Positions 13,547 to 25,300 of a stretch of 60,000 nucleotides of DNA are shown here, piece by piece. The position numbers were made by a program, and so were the translations under genes. Source of the DNA: Tubiluchus corallicola (lineage: Eukaryota; Priapulida; Priapulimorpha; Priapulimorphida; Tubiluchidae); contig JAQGDQ010000245.1 of NCBI GenBank assembly GCA_030141605.1, positions 188,001 to 248,000 on the forward strand, read 5' to 3'. The notes beneath the pieces were generated by a model. That model made no database searches, was not told the origin of the DNA, and saw only the letters and a list, made by a program, of their open reading frames with translations. Numbering within the stretch: the first letter of the stretch is position 1; every line of letters begins with the position of its first letter.

Positions 13547-16500
13547 CTACAGTTTACTTCCAGCAAACGCATTGTACATGTCCATTCGCTCGTATCCGTT
13601 TGCTCCCGTGATCCAGTGCCCTCCGTCTACCATTAGCTTGGCACCTGTGATGTACGATGCGGCATCACTCACCAGGTACAGAACAGCATGAGCACAATCT
13701 AGCTTCTTTCCTACACGTTGCAATGGTACCTGCTGTGAAATCATTTGCTCGGCACCATCTATCTGACCGCCTAAAAATAAAAACTTGTACTTTACATTTA
13801 TAATTAATGATCTCATTTGCAGTACTATAAAACAATATTTACGTGGTACCACAAATCTGTCCTTAACAGTCTGGTTTAGCACAAGACAAGTCAATGTACA
13901 GAACACAGTTTAATTTGCTTTATGCATGTTCAAATTGCACAGCACTTACTTTTTATTGCAAGTAACCACAATAGAGGGGAATGACATTACTTAAGTCCCT
14001 AGTAACCAAACAGTGCCCTCAACATATTATTGTAAGCTAAGTCTTCATGTAGAAGCTGCAAGAAAACTCTGTTAGACCTATTGACATCGTTGCAGCATTA
14101 ATGTGCAGTATACAGGAATTAATGTAAAAGTTCTTCTCCAATTACAAAATAGGAAATTAAAACATTGTAGATTAACATATTAATTTATTTAGATTTCCAA
14201 GCGACAGTTCGTTTGCTTCAAAAAAGTACATTGTAGAAGCAACCACAAGCACCTGTTTCGTCTTTTTCTTTTGTTAGAAAGTAAATAAAGCATAATAAAA
14301 TTGTTGCCAGGCATTTTTGAAAATTGGGCAGTACAATGTCAGATTTATTTCAACTTTTGGAAATCCACAATTTCACAAGCATAAATTAAATGTACAGCAC
14401 AATTTGCGTATTTGTGAACAGACTGACACAGTTCAAATACCTTTTTTACAGAATTTGGCAGTTGGCACACTGCAAACTTATATCGAGCACTAAATGTAAT
14501 GGTGTACCTATTACAGTGACCATTATGGCAGGACCAAAACCTAGCTCATTATAAAGAACATGCCCTAAGAAGAACCGCTGGACCAGTAGAAATGTCTCTG
14601 CTTTGTATGGTTGTATGTCCAGCCTCCCTCAAAAAAGATAAACAGCCAGAAGCAGTATAGTAGGTTAACTGCCTACAAATGATCTTAGCAGCTATCCACC
14701 TATTTATTAACCAGACCCAGCCACGATTCACTTAGAACATTTAAGAAGTTTCATAGAAGTTTCTGGACAGTTGTAGATGCAATTTTACCAACAAAAACCA
14801 AAATTTTTACCCAGCTTGTTCCATCCTTCTGTACCTATTATTGCTCCGGGTCCTATACTATTGACTCGAATGCCTTCTCTTCCCCATTCGGCAGCAAGCT
14901 GACAAGTGAGGGCCTCTGAAATAAATTCACTATTAATCACTATTTTATAAAAAGATTAAATGTTCAGATAATTTTTTGAAATTACTAAAGTTCCACTGAA
15001 AAGTCAAATTTAAAGATGTCGCTAATGACTTTACTTAAGACATGGTTATCTAGTCAATTAACATCAATTAACTTAGTCAAGTGTGTGTTACGTACTCTTA
15101 CTTAATGTTTCTTAACTACCTGTCTTTGTCTGGCAATATTCTGTAATTATCACATTTATAACAACATGGGTTTAAACAGTCAAGAACTTCTAGGTATTGA
15201 TTACTTGTTTATTTTTTTATATGAAACTTATATCTCAAATGTCTGTAAATTAGTTCACTAACAAAGTCTTCAAAAAGTAAAAAAGTCTGCCTATTCACCA
15301 ATAGCTGCTTTTGCACTTGCTGCATGTGCTTGTAACAATGGCGGTCGTACGTAATTTGTTGTGATGTTGACAATGACTCCTCCGTGATCCTGAATAAAAT
15401 AAACATAAATCTAATCAACTCAATAATAGACTTTTAGGCATTGACATTGACAATTTTTCAATGCCTTCCTCCAAAAATTAATTGGCTGTTAGGTTAATGG
15501 TTGATTATACATAAAGCACAAGGTCTATTAATTCTAGGTTATTTATGTTTCCAATACCTAAAACATATAAAAACAACAAATGCGGGGTTTTCCAGATCTA
15601 TCAGCAGCAATAATAGAAGAAGCTAGAATAAATTGGAAAACTAATTTAGATGACAACCACAAAACGCTTCACATACTTTAAACCATGCATCGTAAACCGC
15701 CTTGCTAGTATTAAACGTTCCCAGAGTGTCGATGGCAATAACCGTTTGAAAAGCATTGTATGACATTTTGCTCACTGGGACAGCAAAGTTACCAGCTGAA
15801 CCTGAATATAAGAGACACACTGAGTAAAGTTACAAAAAAACATCAGTTTACAGTGTTATGCTGCAAAGCTTTTATCTATTATGTGAAGAGACAAAATTAA
15901 ATGCAGCTGAGTTATATCACTAACCACAAATCAGTTTCAAAATGGTATGGAACATAAATGCAATTGAAAATTGTGACTCCTTGAAACCATAAATATTCTG
16001 TTACATGAGCATGGCGCATAGTTAAATTTCTGATTATGGCTAGACAGGCTCAAACAAACCATATCCTGTTTTTACCAACTAATCAAATCAGACAGAAATA
16101 ATCCAAAGAAAGATAAAGATGAATGAATGAAAGGTTAAAGAAAAACTTATTTAAGATTACAAGTATCATTAGTTTATAAAAAACATTAAGCCATTTAAAG
16201 CACACTCACCATTAATCAGGATGTCTATTTTGCCAAAATGTTGGACAGCATTATTGACAGATGCCACAACTTCACTTGGCTATAAACGTACAAATAAACA
16301 AGTTACAAAACAAAAAATTTAAAGACACAATTCTGTTTGTCATTTTTTTACCAAATTTTCACTGCCAAACTACTAAACATCATATGCTAAAACTAAAGAA
16401 ACTAACTTCGGAAAACATTGACGAAGACTGACCTGTGGAAAGATTGACTTGTGCTACCTGTGGAAAATAAATTTGAAGTCTTGAAATCCTGATTTTGTGC

Positions 16501-17626
16501 TTTATGGGGTAAGGGTGGCAGCAAACACTAAATGCACTGAATGCAGCAATTTGAATAAAATTGAGCTTTTCGTGCAGAAAGTATTGTCAGTTTGTTTCTG
16601 TATAATTCTGTGGGAGAAGAAACATAGCTAGGTAGAAATCACACCTTTAAGAGAGACAGGTAAAAAAATCGCACCTTTCTGACATCCATTTGAATTGGAT
16701 AGCACTGCACTCCAGTAGCTTTAGTAAGTTTTTCTGCTGAAAATTGCAGTCGTCCTAAGTTTCTACTAGCAATGACTGTACGGCACCCATGCCTAGAGTA
16801 AAAATACAAAAAATTGAATGTATTTTTAATTTGCCACGCTGTGGATAACATCAACAAACAGCATTTATAAAAATGGTTTACAATTATACTGTAGATATTA
16901 CGCATACAGTAAATCCTCACTCAACGACGCTAATACATTCTAGCAAAAACACGGTGTTAAGCGAAACATCGTTAAACGAAGCCAAAATTTCCACAGAAAG
17001 TAATGTAAAAGACTTGAGATACATTCCAGAGAAAAAAATTAATATAAGTTAAACATTTTGTGAGTTTCATTCATATTTCTACTGATTAATGTCTTTCTGT
17101 TTGTCAACTGTATATTTTACTTGCCAATACAATACCTAGCTACCAGTTTCTCTTGCGCAAATGCTTTTAAAGTTATCGTAAGCCTAGGCAGAGGTTAAAC
17201 AATAAACACTGCAGAGTCAAGCTAAGCCCTAGGGCGACCTTGGGAATTTTATCTACATACTTAGCCTGGTTCCTATAGCAACAGGTTGCGGGCAAAATTC
17301 CTTGCATAAAGTTTGCTCCTTGGTCACTTGATAGTTGATACAAACCACTAGTAGTAGTAGCATCAGGAGTCAGTCGGGAAGCAAAAACGTATATAATAAT
17401 TGCACAATTTACGTTACTAGTGCATTTTTAGAGCAGAATAACGTAAAGTACTGTTTTACAGCTTCTAATTAGGTAAAAATGTTGTTGATAAAAAATTCCC
17501 TCGGCAAAGTCAAAAAATCGTCGTTAAAGTGAAACGATCGTTAAAATGATCAGCGTCGTTAAACGGGGAGTTATATATATATGTGTGTATATTGTATATA
17601 TATATATAAGTGTGTATATATGTATG

Positions 17627-17659
<33 letters not shown>

Positions 17660-20600
17660 ATATGTATATATATATGTGTGAGTGTGCTTGCATAGCGTCC
17701 ATAAGTAAGCAGTTAATGTTTTCTAGTTATTCACATATCCTGAATCTCCATTTCATGAAGATAATTTTCATACCAAGCTCATCGCTCTATGTTATTTCTA
17801 AGCTGAGATAATCCATGTTGAAGTTGAGGTGCACGCTACGCAGTGCAAAACATGTTCTTGAGAAAATCGCTGTTGAAGTCAGCCATTGTTTTTTGTCGCG
17901 TCTCTACGAAACACTTAGCAACCGTATGAAAGTGTGATTGTCTATGGACTTTGCAAGAACGCATTAAAGTTATGTTTAAATCCAGTAGATGGCTCTTCCT
18001 CAAGAAGATTTGGGCTTGCCACCAGAAAAACCCGAAGCAAATGACTGCTTCCACGAGCTACTATCGGAGTTTGAAAATATAAATTTTTTGCAATTGCAGT
18101 ACTAGTTTTTAGGCAGAGAAATTGGCACGGGGTTACAAAATTTAATTTGTAGTATTTTTTAACATTTTGTTGGCAATTTGATGCTAGAATATAAAAGTCC
18201 AATGTATTTAGCGCTTGTTTTTGTAAAAACAAAAAATTAACATTAGACCAAAATTTTGGTGCATTCTACTTTGGAGCATCACAACGTAGTATTAACTATG
18301 CTGACTTATGGAAGGTTTTGGTTTGCAAGTACACATGCATATATATATATATATATCTTTATGCGGTGAGTGTGGACTGCGAAGCTATATTACAAACAGT
18401 GCCATTTTATTCGAAACATGCTAGCGATATTTTGCAATGCTTACATAGCAAAGCATTAACGTATTACTTTCATTACAAACACTGCGAGACATCAGATGCC
18501 AATTAGCACAGAAAAAAAGCACAAGAAACAGATGCACAGTTTTTATTATGGAAAAAGTAAAAACTGTATGTCCATTTGATCTTATTCTTTATCGATTTAT
18601 ATGTACGCTCACTCTATCCAAAATGAACAAAAATGGAACAAAACCTCATAAGTATTTCAGCAATTGTAAAGCATATTCCTGAACCACCTCCAGTAACAAA
18701 AGCAACTTTTCCTCTGAAAATATAATAAAACAGTAATTGTAATTGAAATTGTAATTTATTATCACTTCAGCATGTATTTTACATTACAATTTGCATTATT
18801 ATCTTTAACTATTATGCCCTATAACTAGAAAATGAAATATAGTTACAATAATTGTAACAGAACTACATTAGTATACTATAGCATGATATAGTTAGGGAAA
18901 AAATTCCAAATATAATTACAAAAATTTAACAGAAGTGTACTAACAAAGTTACTAAACTACATAATAGTTTGTCAATAAGAAATAGATGCTGCATGGTGGT
19001 CAAGAAGCAAAGCTTGTAAGACCACTATGAAAAGTGAAAAAACGACTTAATTTACAAGAGAGAGAATTATAGAAAAACAGGGAGTAGTTAAGATAAAATA
19101 TTAGGCAGAGAAAGAGATTGAGAAAAAGAGAAAAGAAATGAATTAGAAAGAAGTTCAGCAGAGACACGATGCAAAAGTATGAAAATGTAAGCTGCAAAGT
19201 AACCAGTCGCGGGATTTACTGTGACTATCGGCAAAACCCAAAAATGCATTATAAGTAAGATTTCAGCAGAAGAGATTTCATATATCTTTTAAAGCCAAAT
19301 AATTTTTGATATGTTGTGACATAAATTGATATTTTATTCCATAGATTTGGAGCAGTAAATTTTAAAAAGTGTCTGGCAACATTGGTCCTGCAAAAATGGA
19401 ATATAATATTCATTAAATCTAGTGAAGTGATGTTGGTGATTACGTACGACGGGATTAATGAAACGCGGAGGTAATATACTGTGGTGTGGTTTGTACAGGT
19501 AGATAGCAAGGTAGTAAAAAACTGAGTCATCTAAATTTAAAATTCCTGAGTTATAAAAAAGTATAGGTTCAATTGGGGCTTGTTTAGCTAAATTATAAGT
19601 GATTCTCAAAAACTTACGCTGGTGTCTGGCTAAGCAATTTAAGTTTGTTGGATATGTTTTCCCCCATAGAATACAACAGTAAGTTAAATAGGGTAATATT
19701 AGACAGTTATATAGTGTTATTAAATGAAATTTGTGTAATTCATTTTTAATAATTGAGATAATGCCAACATTTTTTGCAATTTCTGAACTTATATAATTAA
19801 TATGTGGCCTCCAATCAAGATTTTCATGAAGCATAATACCTAAAAATTTTATAGTTTTGACCCTTTCAATAACTACACCATCAATATATAGGGTACAATT
19901 ATCAGGCAATTTTTTATTTCTGGAATGGAAAATAACACATTTTGTTTTTGTAGGATTTAATGATAGTGCATTTGCCTTGAACCAATCAGCAATTAATTTT
20001 AAGAGTTCATTTATTTCTGCAACAGAGTGATAGCACAAGTCAAAAAACAGAGTAGTGTCATCAGCAAATTGAAATAGATTATTTCTATTTCGTAATTTGC
20101 TTAGATCATTTATATAAATTAAAAATAATAACGGTCCTAATATGGATCCTTGAGGCACACCACATGTTATAGTTTGAGATTTAGAAAGATAGTTATTACA
20201 TCTGACTACTTGGATTCTGTTAGACAGATAATTTTCAAACCAGTTATGGGCCAAACCTCGAATTCCATAATATGAGAGTTTATGAAGAAAAACTGAATGG
20301 TCCATAGTGTCAAATGCCTTCGACAAGTCACAAAATATACCCGCAGCTATAGAATTTTTTTCTATCGTGTTTACAATTTGTTCACATATTTTAATTAGTG
20401 CTAACTCAATGGAATAACCTTTTCGAAAGCCAAATTGATTATCATTAAGAATATTATGATTGATTAAATATTTGTATAACTGATTGTAAACACATCTCTC
20501 CAGAATTTTAGAAAAGAACAGTCATTTAATCATTAACGGAGACCAAAAGTTACAAGAAAGTAATAGGATAATTGTTGTTTGGCATGCTTACTTCAGCAAG

Positions 20601-20671
20601 TCAGGTTTAAATAAGAATTCATAATCTGTCAAACAAATGTTTTCATCATTATTCATCCTGGAAGCCGACAT
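13547..20671 (-). CDS. DECR2: Peroxisomal 2,4-dienoyl-CoA reductase, complete, 8 exons, 293 aa
   Basis: This short-chain dehydrogenase/reductase uses NADPH to reduce 2,4-dienoyl-CoA esters, so that polyunsaturated fatty acids can finish peroxisomal beta-oxidation. Exons in transcript order: 20592-20671, 18645-18713, 16675-16792, 16210-16279, 15677-15801, 15299-15389, 14811-14915, 13547-13770. All are GT-AG and phases join exactly to 882 nt. The start ATG at 20669-20671 gives [20 protein letters not shown], and the last part aligns with the CLPAYRHLF region I recall of human DECR2 (292 aa). Visible motifs are the Rossmann nucleotide loop TGGGSGIC (residues about 34-41), [12 protein letters not shown] (beta2 with the NADPH-type Arg), MDVR, DILINGSAGNF (the Asn-rich SDR motif), and [12 protein letters not shown], where the Ser and Lys are kept but not the usual SDR Tyr-x3-Lys spacing, as in other DECRs. 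[17 protein letters not shown] and [13 protein letters not shown] follow. The protein ends in AGSKL, a perfect type 1 peroxisomal targeting signal. The odd point is Cys in place of the third Gly of the TGxxxGxG loop. Confidence 0.95.
16907..17572. mobile_element. Mariner/pogo-like non-autonomous element in DECR2 intron 2
   Basis: The left end reads CAGTAAATCCTCACTCAACG then ACGCTAA; the right end on the minus strand reads AACTCCCCGTTTAACGACGC. Both share the (A/T)AACGACGCT core, and further copies of GTTAA(A)CGA-type words occur just inside both ends. CAGT-start ends with CTC...AACGACG are typical of Tigger/pogo-type MITEs. No transposase frame is present and the right end runs into a TA microsatellite, so its exact end is unsure. 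Confidence 0.5.
17569..17685. repeat. TA/TG microsatellite
   Basis: A mixed (TA)n and (TG)n tract between the pogo-like element and dispersed repeat copy B in DECR2 intron 2. Confidence 0.9.
17682..18112 (+). repeat. Dispersed repeat, copy B (DECR2 intron 2)
   Basis: This is the partner of the repeat at 9979-10395, in the same orientation, preceded by a long TA/TG microsatellite. It contains a short open frame at 17989-18105, 38 codons, starting [20 protein letters not shown], which copy A has lost through a deletion. The minus strand also has a short frame beginning [14 protein letters not shown]. No terminal repeats are evident. It could be a piece of a larger transposon, such as the 5' region of an autonomous element. 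Confidence 0.75.
18728..20522 (-). mobile_element. 5'-truncated non-LTR retrotransposon (LINE) filling DECR2 intron 1
   Basis: The element is in the same orientation as the gene. Its body runs from a 5' truncation point near 20522 through a reverse-transcriptase region (about 20520 to 19249), then an untranslated region, to an A/T-rich repetitive tail at 18728-18762 (minus-strand units like TTACAATTTCAATTACAATT). Only about 70 bp separate its 5' end from the exon 1 donor and about 15 bp separate its tail from the exon 2 acceptor. The exact ends are estimates; no target-site duplication was confirmed. By RT motifs it belongs to the Jockey/CR1/L2 group of LINEs, family not assigned. Confidence 0.8.
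19249..20520 (-). pseudogene. LINE ORF2 reverse-transcriptase fragment, frameshifted near its end
   Basis: The open frame begins inside RT at FFSKILERC, continues without a stop through [25 protein letters not shown] (RT motif with the first catalytic Asp), [20 protein letters not shown] and [10 protein letters not shown] (the catalytic YADD/FADD box), and on into the thumb ([20 protein letters not shown]). Near 19390 the frame breaks: the expected end, [20 protein letters not shown] followed by [13 protein letters not shown], is in another frame that stops at 19249. The endonuclease and all of the N-terminal half are missing. It is therefore a dead copy, though the long unbroken RT frame suggests a fairly young insertion. 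Confidence 0.85.
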
Positions 20672-21852
20672 TTTGGATTGTGGCTACAGCTAGAATACAC
20701 ATACTAGAAGATTGGAGCACAGTTTTCAATTTGCGCAGTTTATTGTGAATTCTCGACGCCCGTGTCACCGCGGTAATGATACGGAGGCATGTGATAACTT
20801 TCACTTCACGATTAGTAATTGACCACAATTCCATATATCACGAGATTTAACGCACCTCTGCTTGAAATCAACGATCTGCCCTCGACAAACGCACCTACTA
20901 TTTTAACGCAGGAATCACTGAAAAAAAATGCACCAGTAGTTAAATGTGAGTACACATAAACTATAATACCGTTTCCCACACTGCGAAATAAGAGTAAGAC
21001 CTTGTACACAAATAACTAAAAAATAAATGTCAAAATGAAAAAGTTAAACATAGAATAACTTGGACAAACAACAGCCACGAATAAAAATTTCAAAAATACT
21101 TACAATAAATTGTGTCCTAACTCCTAAGTAAAAATATTATACTGTGCAGCATAGTGATATAATTCATAATTAAACTTTTTAGCGATTTTCTACATTTTGT
21201 AATCAATATTAGGAAAATTTAATGATATAAGCAAAAGTTGCTTATAAAAATCATTAAGATCATAATTTTTAAAAGTGCACCTTTGCAAGCTAAAAGCTTT
21301 AAACGCGAGGGCATTTTGTACGTTATAGTCATGTAAATGGAATTAAAAACTTGTAGCATGAAACAAAAAATACTAAACTTAAGTAAAATTTTTTATTAGT
21401 GTTAAAGTTCTATATACAACAAGTTAACATTATCAACAGAAGATGTTACTATGTGGCTGTAAAAAAACTCAAAAATCAATTTTGAGTAACAAAAATAACT
21501 AACAAAACAGTATAGTTCAAACTGTTCAACCAATGAAAGTACAAAATATTAGGGAAAACTTAACATTATAGAGAAACATGAACTATGTTTACATGTTTGG
21601 CCTATTAATGAATTACTTAAAGTAGACAAAACTACTTAAAAAATCCTACAATTAAAACAACGGAAAGACACGACGACGTTTCATTCTTTTAATTGTGTGG
21701 TTTTTTTTAGTAATTATCACTATTCTTGTCATTAAGAATTAAATTTGGGTTACTATTGACAAAATTTTAATCTTCCACATAATACGGTGCAGATTAATGG
21801 TAAAATAAAAAAATGTGCATAGTTGCAGAGAATTGGAAAAAAAGAATGGAGG

Positions 21853-21884
<32 letters not shown>

Positions 21885-24800
21885 CGAGTAAAAGAGGTTA
21901 AAATAGTAAATTGTTGAAGATAAAGTTACAGTATAATTATCGCTATATTTTTATTATTCTATATGTACATTTAAGAAAGGCAAACACTACAAATGCTAGA
22001 TGATTTCTACTCAGTACGCACGTTATACAGTATAATAATATAAACAATCAATCTTATAACTTTCTAAAATTTAACTGTATTTATTTATGTCATAACTTTA
22101 AAATGTAACTGCATGTAGACATTTCCATTTTAACTATACAGATAAATTTAGCGACCAGATAAAATGCGATGTAACAGAAATAAATAACAAGAGCTTAAAA
22201 ACATTTCACAAATGTAATGCATGACTCATAAATATACAGCAACATATCTCTGTTCACTAGATTAAAGAAAATGCCACAAAAATCACAGTATAAACAACTA
22301 CAGTTACATAATCTTTATTGTTTTATCCTCCACAGTTAAATACAATATTTACGACTAGATTTATTATGACTAAACCAGCAACTGCTGAAGCTGTTCTAAC
22401 AAATTAAAAACAAACATACTAAAGACAAATGTAAGGGCACTAAAAGGCACTAACCTAACGTTTTATATGATTTGTGGCACTATATTCGCATATAGTGCCA
22501 AAAACGCAAAGTCTTGTTACAAATATAACGATAGGGTAAAAGAATTAAGACTGCTTTTTCAGTTTCTGGCAATTTTCGCATACAGTTAAACTGCCATTGT
22601 GAAAAAACTGCCAAACTGACTAGTGAGTATTGTCGCATTGACTGGAACATTTTTCATAAAATGCTAGAAATTTCTAATACAAATTATGGCACACTCTAAA
22701 ATCATTGCAAATGTGTAGAAAATAATTCTAGCCTAATTAGAATGATAGGTGCCTATTGGAACTGCCGTTTCTCCTAAATTTTACAAAAGATTCAGAGTGA
22801 CAATAAAAACACTGGTAATATTTTTCCCTAGAAATGACACTCCAATTCTTGAAAGAGAGATAAATGCTATAGACTTATAGTAAGAATATGGCAACCATGA
22901 CTGCCAGTTATGTTTTATTTAAAATTTAACGACCATGTCAGTAAAATCACAAGAAAATCAAGAACAATCTCTCTCTTGATACAATTTTCTGTTTCTACTT
23001 CAAGAGGAAAACAAATTTTCAATTGTGCTTCCTCCAAAAAGCTTAACATAGAATACAATGTTGCAAAAGTGTGCATAGCTTGCATTAGCTGAGTAAAACA
23101 AGTAATGGATATTCATAGTTTAACAAATGCAGAAAACAAAAATGTGACAGGTAAGCCTAGATTACTTGTTTAGACTAGAAGGATTTTGATTTGTTCTATA
23201 GCACTTCAATTGAAGTTCTCACTAATAGTTTTGGAGTTCTCATGAATGGGAATGAAAATATAGGAATGATTCTTAAACTGGAATGCAATAACGAGAAGAT
23301 TCACAACATTTAGAAAACAACAAAGAAAACCAAATAAATTATCACTGATTCTATGATCACATATACAGTGAAAACAAGCATAATGAAGAAAGGTTGTTTT
23401 CTTGCACAGTGCAAGGGCTTACACAAATGCATTCAGAATAAGCGATAGGTCCATATGTGTGGAATGTGCGCGACCATTACTGGTAGATAAACTCAAAACA
23501 TATAATGTGTGTGTGACTGCACATTTTACATATTCTTGAATCTGGACTTACCAATCACCTAGACTATCTATCATGGGTGCTGGATTATTGCACATTCTAG
23601 AGCCCATAAGACACGTGACACGCACCATAGAGTTGACAGCATAGGAATGCAAATTAATCAATTTGCTATTATACAGATTATGGTGAATATCAGAATTTAA
23701 ATGTTCATGGTGAATCTTGTTGCTGTGAATCAAAAAATTCGGCATGGCATATTTAGTTTATAACAACAAGCACAGCCCATTATTAGGATCATCTACAGGA
23801 ACTGCTTCAAGCTTTGGCTGTAATAATCTAGTTATTGGATTTAATACTGTTGGTCGTGGTAAAATCGATCACTTTCACAATAACCGAAAAAAATTTAGAA
23901 AATGGAAATAGTACAATCTTGATTATCCATTGCAGATTGTCCGCAAATTACTGCCCGATACATTAACTTCCTATTTTTATACTGTTACATTTAGTTTTGC
24001 TCCATTCTATTAAAAAAATCAATAATCTTTAATTTGGAAAAGTCCTACTATCAGAAATAACCCAAATGGAATAAGCAGGAAGTTCATATTAAGGGTACTC
24101 TAAATGTCTATCAACGAATCTATTATCCCAGATGAAAGAAATCCCTGCCAGATCACCTGGGTCCCACGTACATTGTCTGGTATTCTGTTATTAAAAAATG
24201 AATAAACTTTAATTTGGAAAAGTTCTACTATCAGAAATAACCTAAATAAAATAAGGAGGAAGTTGATATTATGGGGTACTCTAAATGTCTATGAGCAAGT
24301 TTATTATCCCAGATGAAAAAAATCGTAGCCAGATCGCCTGGGTCCCAAGTACATTGTCTAGTAGCCTGTCTGTTATGTTTACAGTTTTATTCCACTGTGA
24401 ACCTGTAAGTACAGCTAATATAAGAAAACAATAGTTCCTCACACACAGAGTTGAACTCTGTACAATTATACAGTTGCAGTTGTAGCTGCACATTCTTATG
24501 GTTGCCACAAGTATAACAAGCAACAAAACTAAACTGGATAAATTCACCACTCTAGTTGAATAGGCTTAGAATTGTAATATGTTCATCATAAATAATCGTT
24601 ATAAGGATTTAACGAGTATGTTGAAACAACTTTAGATTGCACAAACTAATAATATAACATATGTACGGCAATGAGAGATAAACAACTGGCAGAATTCATT
24701 TGTTCTTTTCCCTTATTTTATGCAGCAACCTGTAAATCATAAAATTACTAGCAACAAACTAGGCAGAATGTGATGAAGGCTTTCATCTCACGTCGTGCTG

Positions 24801-25300
24801 GTATTTTGGTTATGTACCCATTATGTAGGTGTATGTGCACATTGTACAGGCTTAGTTGTAGGTTAGCTTGGATGACTAAGAGTACACTGTACAGTCTTCC
24901 ATCCAGACATTTTCACTTCTGGCATTGCACTGTCGTTATATTTGTATATAGAGTGATTACACGCCTGGAATGCAAGGACAACTTGATAAGTGATGATTTC
25001 ACGTCCCCCTCACATTTTCAGTGCAGTCGATGACAGTAAACAGGACTGGTGATGGCTATGCTGTCCAGAATGCAAAGTCTAAAGTGCGTCAGTGAGAGAC
25101 AAGTCAAAACATACAATTCATGATGGCAGCAACATCGTCTAAAATGCAAAGTTTAAAAGTGCATCAACGAGAAGGACCCGTCGAAACTAGCAAATTGTGC
25201 ATGACTAGATGCATTGCACTGTAAGTTTAACAACCTTATCAGTCATTAATAAATTAAGTAATGATCACAAGTACACGGCCAATGTTTCTAGGCACTCAGT
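20672..25300. other. DNA between DECR2 start and complexin stop
   Basis: Both neighbours are on the minus strand, so this contains the DECR2 promoter (near 20672) and the complexin 3'UTR (below 25301). Apart from the 180-bp duplication and a short (GA)n, I see no exon or RNA gene. A possible complexin poly(A) hexamer (TTTATT on plus) is at 24300-24305, but several others exist. No TATA box can be called in DNA this AT-rich. Confidence 0.4.
24001..24370. repeat. Tandem duplication, unit 180 bp, two copies
   Basis: Copy 1 (about 24001-24180) and copy 2 (about 24181-24360) align with an offset of exactly 180 bp: both contain CTTTAATTTGGAAAAGT, TACTATCAGAAATAACC, TACTCTAAATGTCTAT, TTATCCCAGATGAAA and GTACATTGTCT. 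They lie about 1 kb beyond the complexin stop codon in the transcription direction, so possibly in its 3'UTR. Confidence 0.8.
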
